Position numbers and translations under genes: made by a program. The notes below the pieces were generated by a model. It did not search any database and was not told where the DNA came from. It saw only the letters and a list, made by a program, of their open reading frames with translations. A stretch of DNA of 64,000 nt, taken from NCBI GenBank assembly GCA_032622095.1, contig CP136065.1:95735343-95799342 (forward strand), written 5' to 3'. This document shows, one piece after another, positions 22,587 through 33,714 of this stretch. The DNA is from Siphonodentalium dalli. Lineage: Eukaryota; Mollusca; Scaphopoda; Gadilida; Siphonodentaliidae. Position 1 is the stretch's first letter. Every line of letters starts with the position of its first letter.

Positions 22587-25500
22587 ATGGCCGAGGAACA
22601 CATTCTTCTTGGCCTGACTTGCCACAAATGCGGTCATGGCGATAAACAGAAAGAGATAATAAATGTCAAATTATCAGACAACATAGAAAAAATATTTAAG
22701 TATATCCACAAGGACCATTCAGATTCTGTAACGGCGCAATGTCGGGTCAGTTCCGATGCGGAATTGTTCGTGGTGCCTATGGACGTTGTAGTTCGTCAGC
22801 TTGTCGAACATTTCGGAGTTAAATTCGTAGAGTTTACATGCAGCACGCAATCTACAAATGATGACAAACTCGACCACGTCGATGCTTTCAAAATCCTTTT
22901 AAAGAAAGAGATTTGTTTCACACCTCCAAAAGTGGCAAAACATCCAAGTTCAACTTCAACTTCAACTTCAAGGTAAGTTTTCAGTTTTGTTTTAAATACT
23001 GAACTTTTTTGAACTCATACTTGATTTGGATATATACGTTCAACTCAAAAGTATAAACCAATATGGTATGATAGGGCTTCTAGACGTTTCGTCCCATAGT
23101 GCCGTATGCGCCGCAGTCGCCATAAATTGTCTGACATATTAAATACGTCTGCAACCGCCCAAAATAATAATATATAAAGCACCGACCCATCCCACCACCC
23201 ATAGTATATTATGCGCCCGTAGAACGTCTGCAACGACCCACAATAATATAAATAATATATATATTAAGCGTTCGCCCACCACCCTATCCCACCACCCATG
23301 GTGTCGTATGCGCCTGCGGCCCCGGGAATATGCGCCGCAACGAAACGACCTGTACCATATGATAGTATGGGTGATTCATTCAGTCTGTCATTGAATGTCA
23401 GGACTCAAACTATATAGGTTTTGAATTTTATAAATATATTTTGACAAATATACAAATATACAATAATTCAGTCCAGGGGTGGGGTTGGTTGGCAACTTCA
23501 TATATGTCTGCACCCAATCGAAAAGGTTTATATTTCGGGATTGTATGTTCAAATCAGGAAAGGTACCTTTCCGTCAGTGTTTGTCCAGTTTTTTATATTT
23601 AATAACAAGAATTTAATATACAATTATTATTTTTTATTCCAACAGCTCAAAAGGACGACCGGTACTGGTGTTAAATTCAAAGGAGGTCATGTTCAATGAC
23701 CTGGCACACCTTCAAAAGGAGATGGAGATGGCCTTTAATGCCAAATATGAAGCAGACACAACGGGGTCATACATTACCCAGGTATGGTTTAATAATACTA
23801 TGGAATATATTTTATATAAAACCATTACATTGTATATTTTGTCCTTGTATTATTAATATAAATATAGTATTATATTTTAATTTAATATATTTAAATATAA
23901 ATGTGGATTATAAATTTTAATATTTAATAGAGAGTTGGCAGAATTGAAATTGAATATTAAAATTTAATTCATATTATTCCCAAATTGCATGTTCCTGCCA
24001 ATACTGACAATACTGGGATATATCTTTGGACTGTATTGTGTACACAGATATAATTAGAGCCCATTTAATCATATTTTTTATTATTAAAATAGTCAGTTTA
24101 GGGAGACATGTATATAATATATTAAAAGTAGTATAAACTAATTGCTAGAATGGATGGCGGCCGAAGGCAGGTATAATAAAATATTAATATATAAACACTG
24201 TCTTAATATATTTTAAAATGCATACAAATTTAGGGATTCATTCATTTCAGGTAATTACAAATGCTCTCTGGTATATAACAAACGACCATCTCAAAATAAA
24301 AGATGCGGCAAGACTGAAATCCGTAAAACCAGTGCCAGAATTCTTCAGTAGCTTCCAAGACCGGGACGACTATAAGGCGAAGAAGATTAAAAAAAGGCGA
24401 ATGGCAACTGGAGAGATACACAGTCATGCCCAGGTAAAGTCTTTTTACCATGTCTAAATGTGTATATATAAAACAATACTAGCACATGTTATATCATAAC
24501 GTCGTGTGGGGGCCTTGTTGGCTAAATCAGTTAATATTATTTAATAAAGGTCAATACTAAGTTATTTCGCCCTCCAGTGCTGGCGATGAGGGTTCGAATC
24601 CTGATGTATCCATCAACTTTGTCACTCGATTTAATTATCTGGCACCTGGAGGAGCCAATGTCTCACCAATGTGTTGCCGCATACTGTAGACAAGTTTATC
24701 TGACAGCCAATTACATTTAATAATGTATGTTTGTTGATTCCCTCCACCACTAAACCTGGCAAAGTCGCGACAAAGCTGCGATATGGTGTTTAGATAGGTG
24801 TTGAAAGTGAGTCATGTGATATAAATTAACCCCAATGTTGGCCAATCAATCATACTAGTATATCATGATGTTGTCACTCTGTTGTGTCTGTAAGTACTAT
24901 AAAATTTGGCTACATTGTTTATAAACTATTTGTCTTTCTTTCTCAAATAGGCACTTTATAGCATTCTCATGAAGCCGGTCATGAAGTCGACTGTTGCTTG
25001 GTTAAGACTCCACACAGAAGTAAAGTTGCTCGCTGACTGTCTTGATAGCTATAGAAATTTCTTAGAAGAAAAAAACCTAGAAATTCAGACGAATCACGCC
25101 ATGGATCATCCTGTTAGACCTGTATCTGAAAATATAACTGCCGAGTTCAGAAAACCTTCAAGATGCATTGACAAGATCTATGCTCGTTTAGATGATGCAA
25201 TCAAGGAAAGTAGCGAAGTGTTCATTGATGAAGACTTGCATATTGAGAAGTGCTTCAATAACCCTATGCAGCGGTCAAGGTAGTTTGAAAGTTTGTTACG
25301 TTGTTCTATTAAAATTGTTTTTATGTTGTTTTTAGCTTAAATTATCTCGACAAAGTCAAAATAAGCTATTGTCATCGAGTGCGCGGAAGTCTGTCAGTCT
25401 GTCAACAATTTCCTTCCACACAGGCCACAGGTCACATTTATCATCCAATCATCACCAAATTTCATTTGCTTGTTCATTTCATTTTTCTTAAAACTTTGCG

Positions 25501-28500
25501 GGATGACTTTAATAACAGCAGCCCTCTTGGACTTGGGCTTAACTTGACAAATTGCCATGGTTTGTTGTCTGGCATCAGTCTGTATACATGTACGTTCTAA
25601 CATATTGCACCAAATTGCTGCTGAGCACAATCAACACGATACAATAAATATATTACAATTCATTGTCTTTCATGTAACTAATTTTAACTTGATATTCAAC
25701 ATAAATTACAGAAATACAACATTAATTTCATGAAAACAACTGTTTGTCATGATAAGATACAGTGTCATTGACACTTTCATTTATATTTATAATGCGAACA
25801 GTTAGTGTGTTTTCTACACAGTTAATGTTAATTCCCAGTTTGGTTTGATTTGCCTTTCTGCTATTAAATATTTCCATTTTATTTGATTTTCATATATTGT
25901 TTGCATGTTTACTTTTATACTTGAAATTGTTTGCATGTTTACTTTTATACTTGAAATGATTTATTTTTTGTTTTATCTTTTAGTTTTAATTTTATTTTAG
26001 TTTTACAATACATATGTCGGATGAGAGCAACACAATTGGTTGAAAGATATTGAGATGAAGGTACCGTATTGACAAAGTACATGTAGTCATTCTGGTTGAA
26101 TGTTGTAAAGCTGAGACACCAGTTTAATATTAAATCATATTGACATTTACTTTTGATGCATGTAGTAGTTAACTAAGTCGTTGATCATAATCCTGACCAT
26201 TCCAACTTTAATTTGCAACTAGTTTTTTATATTAATATTTAAATAATAGTTAATGTCATCGAAGATTTTAAATACTATAATTTTGCCTGAAGTTTTCATG
26301 TTAAAGGATCCATATCTGTACACTCTATTTTTATACAGGTATTTTTGGGGGGAAATGTTTTCTGAATACTATAAACAGATGTATGTGTAATATATGCACA
26401 CTTCTGATACATATTTCATTCTTCATGTTGGGTTTACTGCTTTTTTCTCAGGTTTTACGAGGACCTTCAGCTGTCGGTGCCATTTGACCTCTATAAATAT
26501 TCTCCCGGTGGCAGCATAGTGACCTCAGTTTGCCTTGTTCAAGTGGAGGAAGTTCGCACAGAGGATGAGATAATGACACAGACATCTCGATTTATGGTTT
26601 CGGAGGCTTCAAAGCAGCATTTTAAAGAATATCACACCCGATATCAACGAAAGCTTTTCCGAGATCGACTAGGAAACATAACCTCAGGTATTAACCCATT
26701 GTATATAAAACTGGATATTCATCACCATTGAAGTAGGTAGTGATCCTGATTCATTCTTCATTCATTTGTAAGGACATTGAGAAATAAGTTCAAGAACCAC
26801 GCATTGGTACCTACAGTGATTTGATGAACTTATTACTGCAACATATTGTTGTGCGTTGTTTCTAAAAATGTATGGGATATGTATATGATATCATGGATTC
26901 CGCTACACCGACAGGGGGTCCCTTTGACATATTTTGCTTAATCGGTCCATCCCTGTTCTGTCCCAAGTTATGCCGATAACAATGTTTCTGTGTGTGTTTA
27001 TTTGATATTAAAATAAAAGGTCACTTGCTGTCACTTGCGCTGAAATAATTGAAATAATGCAACAAAACCCATTTAAACCAGCCAATCGAAGATTCAAGTA
27101 TTGTTTTGTCAATTTTATCATGGGATAGATGTCAACATCAATTATCAACAGGGGAAGAATTTGTTCAGTATCATATGTATTAGTTTAATTCTTGTGGGAA
27201 AAAAATCTCCTGTCTTTGACTTTGATGCGTTTGGGGGGGGGGGGGGTGGTATCATGACATAAGGGCCCCATTCCCCTATCCCATAGCAGAAACCCTGATG
27301 ATATACTGTATATATTTATATGATTATCTGGACTATTTTAAATATTTATTTCATTAAATAAGTATAGAACATTCAAAGAGATGCGTTTTAGGCTGTCTTC
27401 TTTGACCGTTTGTTGAAGGAAACCAAAGTTTTCATGTTTCTACTTTATTTTTTATACAGTCCAACCAGGTGTGGCAGATCTCATTTACAGAGAACTTGCG
27501 CTTGGTGCGTCACTTGCTGCCCATCCGATTACAGCCGAGAGAATGCGATTGATCTTTCTTGGAAATCATAACTTGATAGCAGACATGCGCCACCTCAACC
27601 CTGGAAGAGCTGGGAATGCATATGATGAATTCTTTACCGAAATGGAGAAGGTAATTTATATAGTTTAATAAAGGGCTCCGACTCTCCTTGACTCAAAATA
27701 ATGAAGACTAGTTTAGCCCTCCTTAATTCAATCGGCTCCACTTAATCTCCCAGTTTGTATGTAAAATGTAAAACTAGAGGCATATGGCTTTTCTGTGTGG
27801 ATTTAGGGAGGGTTGTTGTAGATCACAAGGTGATTTTCAAACAGACAGGCCTATAAATGTAGTACAATCCCATTATGCTTGGAGACAATATATTTATAGT
27901 TTAGTTTCAGGAGCCCCACAAAGATATAACATTATTTCGGTTGTTTCAGATTGTTGAAGAGGCAACAGCCGCTGATGATCGCCGCCACAACATCGCCCAC
28001 CTTGCTAGATGGATATCGATCAGGGACCTAATGAAGGAAACCGAAGAAAAATGCAGTAGTGATGTGGCAGTCCCTTCGAAACAGCTGGTTCACCTTCAAT
28101 TTGCTCCCAAGAACCCATATTTAAATACAGCATTGGCCTTCACATCCAGAATAAAGGTGTGTGTCAGACAGACTAAGACTAAAATAAGTCATTAATATGT
28201 GTTAGAATGTCTTATTTTCAGAGGAGTCATATCTGAATTTATAAAGTTCATTGCAATTTATTCAACGTACGCTGTCAGGCATATGTTAAAATAAATTTGA
28301 AAACTTTAACGATTGCGATGGGGTTCATAATGGGTATCAATTCTTGCCAGTGAAACCAAGACGAGTCAGACACGGGTAGCGCGTCTGGACCGGACGCGCT
28401 AGACTTTGCTCGAGTCAGTGAGAATACGACAAATTGGATGGTATCATACAGCAAGCTACACACAGACTTTCTTGTACTTTACAATTTTTAGACCAAAAAG

Positions 28501-31500
28501 CCTGGTGCTGTGCGTGTTTAGCGCTACGTATGAACTAAGCCTCAGATGATTCAGATCTGATATAAGTCTAATATTCAGACATTATCTATGAACATTTCTA
28601 GGTCCAGTACAAGATTCAGAGAAGACAGTTGCGTCAAGAACATGTCGATCAACATTACACTGGCGCCCAATTTAAATATATACGGGAGCACGCTTTGGAG
28701 CTTGGTAAAGAGAATGTCATACTGTTGTTTGCAGATGATAAGGCCAAGGTACCTATAGGCAATCCAGGTAATAATATTTAATTATTTCAATGCCTAGTAC
28801 CCGCTGTGGTAGTGCTCACTGTTATATACATATAAACACTATCATATTATTACACCAATCAAAATATATGCGTATACTAAAATGAAATGAAAAATATATT
28901 GTCTTTGAACAGTTTCTCTTCTCTTCTCATTTCAGGACTCCGAGTCTCAACGGGTGTCCGGGGGAAAAAGACGCTTACCCCATCTGTCACCGAACTAGTG
29001 GCACTTGACCATGACATGACAAAGTGTTCGCTGACTCCTTCAGTTAATTTACTTTGTGACCTTCCGAACACATCAACTGGAAGCTTCGTTCAAGGCCGTG
29101 TCATAACAACGATCAATGACTCGGTTTTCGAGTGCAGCTCGCCATGGAGACATGCGACTACCTGGCAGAAGATTTTGCACAACTACGACCAGAAAGTGAT
29201 GATCATTTTCACAGACGGGGGAACTGATCACAGGTAAGATAAGAGATACTTTTATTCCAATCAAGACCCCTGTGTGGGAATATACAATCACAAGGAGCAA
29301 TTGCTCCAACAAACAAAGCATGATTTAGATGATTATAACAATGTAATAACATAAAATACAGAAATGATAACGGTATGTTAAAACAAAATATGATGGTGGA
29401 AACCTCATATGGTGTTATTTTGCGTTGTTTGCGTGACTCACAGCGTACTAGGGGCAGATGCAACCAGGGACATTTAAGCCCTTCCCCGTACCCTCATGAG
29501 AGACGACGAGAACAACAATACATCACCATGATTGTCTGAATGAAGTCAAAATCTTCATGACATATGCCTATTGTTATGAGGCTATTATAAATAGCCTGAT
29601 CATTAAATATTGACCCAAGTGAACTATGGTATGTTGTTCATTACAAAGCGTGCCATAACCGCACAGACATGATGATTTTCATTGTTCATCAATAGGAACA
29701 ACCTCGAGTCGGTGAGGCGCTCATTGATCTGCCTCTTCAATGCGTTGGACCTGGACATGTTGGCGGCAGGGAGATGTGCGCCAGGCCAAAGTGTTACCAA
29801 TCCAGCAGAGAGGGTGATGTCCATTCTGAACCTGGGTCTTCAGAATTGCTCCCTTGAACGGTATGGATTAACCAAATGTTGAGACTTTTTAGTAGTGATA
29901 TCGACATTCGAAAGTGTTGTTTAATATATATGTATTTGTCACACCGGTAACATGATACAGAAGCTACACTCTTCGGTCCCTATTGTATACAGATCAAGAA
30001 AATATTTTGTTGACAAACTAATACATGTAGTAAGCACAGAATATACAAATAGGCATATGTTCAGCTTCACGTAAAGTATAAATGAAATGTAGTTTATGTT
30101 ATACAACTTTATGTGTAAAGATTCACATCGCGTTAAAACAGCCCATATTATCATTTAGATGCTTACAGTGCCATAAAATATTACATTTGAGTCGAGGAAC
30201 CCATATGGGATATGCCTCTATCACCAGATATCGCCAAATTAATTTAATGACAAAAATTATTTAAATTATAGTAATAATACCATCGGCCTTGACCCGAACA
30301 TGCCACAAACTTCGGTGATTCGATGGCGTTTGGGTTTATAAAAGGCTAATTTATGCAATTTTGGGCATACCATCAAACTGAAAACGTAATTAATATAAGT
30401 AATTTAACACATTGGATTCCAAAATAATATTTTTGAAAAATTAGTGTTGTAACTGTTGTTGTTGTTTCTAGAATTCCGCTCTAACGCGAAGAGTCCCTTT
30501 AAAACCAACGGTCTACCATATTTTATTCAACAGTGAAAAGATGGACCATATGAGTGAGGTAATCGTAAAAGGGTGTGGCTCCATGAAGGAGATCCGGAAG
30601 CAACCGAAACTCAAAGATGCCTGGGAAGCTGCCTTGACTCCCGTAAAACAATGTGTCAAAGTGCGGTTTGAGAGGTTGAAGCTGAAAGATCAACCAATAG
30701 AGGTGTTGGATTCCATCCCGATTGCGGATATTGAGAAACTGCAGAGCATATCAAGATCTCTCTTCGCCTCCTTGGACCCTCATAATGTAAGCATATCACA
30801 GTGATGATCACACTGTATTAAAATTGTATCCATCTGTTGAGCAGTTCTTGGGTTCTTTTTATTTAATTATTATTTGTTTTATTATTGCTATAAATTCCAC
30901 CCAATATTGTTTACCAATGTGTCAACTAAAACGAGATACAAATAAAACTTGGACATTGATCACTCTGGAATGATGCAGCTCATTTTAGGATAAAAATTAA
31001 ACATTTAATATTGCAGATAACCAAGGCCTCGGCTATGAAGGATCCAGAGTATGTAGCCTGGAAAGCAGTTCATTGTCGCGAAAGACAATACATGTTTCAA
31101 GTACGAAAGTGTGAAAACAGAAAGTGTTGTAATCCTGTCCGCTCCGAGCAGAACAGGCTATGGATCCCTGATCCTGTCATCGATTCATCAGATGAAGCAA
31201 AGAAGAAAGGAGGAGAGCACTATACACCATACACAAAAGTAAGGAAAAATTGTATTGCACACGATGTTGGCAATAACATCAAAAGGTGCCTGCGTGATAT
31301 AAATCTTGAGACAGCCATTTCAAGGGGCTCCTCGCGTTAGAGCGGAATTCTAGAAATATCAACAATTACTATTACTTCGTGGTAATCTCGTGGGACAGAA
31401 AAATACTATTTGCTATAATTTAACTAATTTTTGTTAATTAATTTGGCGTATTTGGTGAAAGAGGCATATCCCATATGGGTTCCTCAACTCAAACGTAATA

Positions 31501-32548
31501 TTTAGGGCACTGTAAGCATCTAAATGATAATCTGGGGCTGTTTTAACGCGATGTGCATCTTTAATACTTTAATATGATTTTCACCCACCTTTTTCTGCGA
31601 ACACATGCTATTCAATGACATATAAATAGTAATATTCATACCAACTATCAACCTTGCCAAGTTTTAAATGTTTTCAATATACAGATGAAGGGTGTTGATA
31701 CTACAGAAGATGGCAGACCATCGTTGGTAGCAAAGCCCCCCAAAAAACCAGCAGTGAAACGGAAACAGACAGCACCTCCAAGTTCTGAAGTGACAGAGGT
31801 CAAGGTCGACGTTGACGTAATTGTTCCGATGACGGTGCAAAACTCCAGATATATCATCAATTGCACAGAGTGCAACAAACCTAGAGTGGTATACTCCCGT
31901 CATAAGGTATGTCTTATTCTATATATCCTTTGTCATGTAAATCTAACTTGACACTGTTGCAAAGATTTTGATTTAAAAATAGAACAGTTTGCTAGACTAG
32001 TTTAGTTTTGTTTAGATATATTCAACATCTGTATTAAATAACCCTAACCCCCACTTCCGAAGAAAATAGGGGGTATACAGGGGTATACTGAATTTTTCAG
32101 GATTCATCATTGACATGGTTCATCTGACCATACTATTCTGTGTTTGGACCTATATAAATTTACATCAAAAAAATTATTCAATGTTGAATTGTAGTTTAAT
32201 GTACATCATTTTTCTCTGCTTTACTTCTAGCTAACAGAAAGAGAACAAGTGACAGTGGTGCAGGTTCTCGAAGCGTACGACTACACTTGTGGTGCACAAT
32301 TCTGTCCGCCAGACCACCCGCTCAAGAGTAAAATTATTTCCCGGCCAGGAATCGGCTGTGCGGACCCGGTGGAAATTCCATATTATTCATGTGGTCTCGG
32401 CGACGCCACTTGCTGTGTTCAATGCGGGGAGTTTGACGCAGAAGTTAAACCTGCATTACGGAAATGTTATAAAACAGTTACCCCGATCTGTGCCAAATGC
32501 ACTGCTTCCGGTTTGACCCCAGTTGTCGCAAGACCCTACGGGAAGTGA
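22587..32548 (+). CDS. Putative DDE-type transposase-like protein, 1103 aa, 14 exons
   Basis: Exons: 22587-22972, 23646-23781, 24251-24433, 24951-25279, 26452-26687, 27460-27650, 27950-28156, 28602-28767, 28936-29233, 29696-29860, 30534-30786, 31017-31238, 31685-31906, 32231-32548. All introns are GT-AG, all phases agree and no stop interrupts. I chose the ATG in AAAATGG; an in-frame ATG at 22,479 lies by the hairpin. Seen: CHKC at 12-15; VILLFADDK (D601/D602); VALDHD (D636/D638); VMIIFTDGGTDH (D705); NPAER (E749); KCENRKCC at 881-888; CTEC (984-987), then ten more cysteines to 1088. Inference: D601/602, D705 and E749 could form an RNase H-like DDE site; spacings of about 103 and 44 residues and the NPxE context suit this. 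The C-terminus is probably zinc-binding. It could also be a domesticated host gene. I recall similar uncharacterised invertebrate proteins. Confidence 0.8.
24505..24720 (+). repeat. tRNA-derived SINE-like sequence in intron 3
   Basis: It has a pol III-like box A (TTGGCTAAATCAGTTAA near 24,519) and a near-perfect box B (GGTTCGAATCC at 24,591-24,601) at tRNA-like spacing. A tRNA-unrelated body with TGGCACCTGGAGGAGCC follows near 24,641. It lies in the intron between exons 3 and 4 of the transposase-like gene. Family and 3' end are not determined. Confidence 0.4.
25890..25958. repeat. Tandem duplication of about 30 bp in intron 4
   Basis: TTGTTTGCATGTTTACTTTT followed by ATACTTGAAA occurs twice in direct succession. 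Minor replication slippage product. Confidence 0.8.
30117..30493 (+). repeat. Left arm of an inverted repeat flanking exons 11-12
   Basis: It pairs with 31,329-31,565. Shared blocks in order: ACATCGCGTTAAAACAGCCC, ATCATTTAGATGCTTACAGT, GAGGAACCCATATGGGATAT and, at the inner edge, CTAGAATTCCGCTCTAACGC. The left arm has about 140 bp extra or divergent sequence between about 30,260 and 30,460. It lies in intron 10. Confidence 0.8.
31329..31565 (-). repeat. Right arm of the inverted repeat flanking exons 11-12
   Basis: Inverted copy of 30,117-30,493, located in intron 12. The inner edge CTCGCGTTAGAGCGGAATTC is only about 90 bp after the end of exon 12. The two arms probably are oppositely oriented copies of one short mobile repeat. 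Confidence 0.8.
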
Positions 32549-32556
32549 ACGTTACA

Positions 32557-32562
32557 AATAAA
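32557..32562 (+). promoter_or_regulatory. Poly(A) signal AATAAA
   Basis: AATAAA lies 9 bases after the stop codon of the 14-exon gene, implying a very short 3' UTR. A second AATAAA lies near 32,713. Confidence 0.5.
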
Positions 32563-32774
32563 ATGAAAGTTATTGTTCCATTTTAGCTTTGTTATATCTC
32601 CCTGAGATTGTGTTTTTGTTATATCTTTATGGGATAAGCAAATTAGCAATAATATGGCCTGTAATGTCTAAAATTTCCTTAAATATGACACAGTGAATTG
32701 CATCCTGAAAAAATAAAAAGATAAAAGAACAAAAAAAGATTTGCCTACCTACCTACCCATTTTTTGTTCAGTCC

Positions 32775-32809
32775 GTTAGCGGAAACAAACGTATAATTTG
32801 TTTAGGCCT
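32775..32809 (-). repeat. Right terminal inverted repeat of the 10.45 kb element
   Basis: Inverse of 22,359-22,393 (34 of 35 positions). It lies about 230 bp after the stop codon, so the gene fills almost the entire element. Confidence 0.8.
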
Positions 32810-33703
32810 AAACCAACAACAGTGCACGAGATGGCAGAAAACACACCTCCAGACATGAGTAACATGCATCAACAGCTATCACACATAGCACAGCAGTATG
32901 ATACAATCATAACAAAACTCAACACTGTTATGACTAAAGATTATTTTGATGGCATAATTAAAAACTATTCTCCCACTACTGTTGTGTTTGATAAAATAGA
33001 AGGAGCAAAGACAGAAATAATGGACTCGGTCAAAACGTTAGAAAATAGAGTGAACAAAATCGAGAATGAGTTGAAAAAATGCAGAAAGAGAAAGAATCAC
33101 TAGAAAAGGGCCTAGCCGAAGAGAAGGAAAAGGGACGCGTCGATCAAAAACTCTATAAGGATGAAGTGTCAACTCTAAAAAATAAAATCAACGACTTGGA
33201 ACAACAGGGAAGAAAAGACTCAGTAAGATTATTCGGAATAGAGGAGAAAGCAGGAGAAACCGCTGACGATTGTGCAAGAAAGGTATTAAAAATTATCAAT
33301 GACAAGATGGGGGTACGACTGATGTCAAAAGATATATCTATTGCACACACAGCTGGCAATATAAGACAATCAGAGACTAAAACGGACAGCAGAAAGATGA
33401 AAGTATTTCCCAGAGCTGTGCTGGTAAAGTTTGCCACAAGAATGGCAAAATCTGATGTCATCAAAGAAAAAAAAGAAGTTAAAAGGGCAAATAATCTCTG
33501 TGACTGAAGACTTAACAGCCATCAATCATCGACTCCTTAAAGTTGCTTTTAACCATCCAAGCGTTAAGAATACTTGGTCAGTTAACACTAAGCTTTTTCT
33601 CAAACTAAAAAATGACAAAATAGTGAAATTCTGCACAGAGGAACAGCTGATGGAAACTCTCACACCAGAACCCAATATGGATGTTCACGACAATCATGAA
33701 TAA
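32810..33703 (+). pseudogene. Tx1/L1-type LINE ORF1 (coiled coil, RRM, C-terminal domain), frameshifted
   Basis: Three overlapping frames make one ORF1-like protein. The first (to 33,103) has a long heptad-like helix ending RVNKIENELKK; the second (33,079-33,507) continues the coiled coil, then KDSVRLFGIEE, the start of an RRM-like domain; the third (to 33,703) has ISVTEDLTAINHRLLKVA, typical of the ORF1 C-terminal domain. Family knowledge: ORF1p is an RNA-binding trimer that packages LINE RNA. Frameshifts near 33,085 and 33,450-33,500 inactivate it. Its missing N-terminus is probably the piece at 22,205-22,363. Confidence 0.75.
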
Positions 33704-33714
33704 TATAATACTGC

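Larger units (their letters stand above)
22359..32809 (+). mobile_element. 10.45 kb TIR element carrying a 14-exon DDE-like gene
   Basis: The termini are 35 bp inverted repeats (22,359-22,393 and 32,775-32,809) matching at 34 positions, with a perfect inner core starting ATTATACGTTTGTTTCCGCT. The string AGGCCTAAA appears in the same direction at both outer edges (22,359-22,367 and 32,804-32,812) and could be a 9 bp target duplication, but AGGCCT is itself a palindrome, so the border between duplication and repeat is ambiguous. The only gene inside is the intact 1103-residue protein. LINE ORF1-like sequence lies on both sides, which supports insertion of a unit. I know of no named transposon family matching this architecture, but I could not search. 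Confidence 0.7.
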
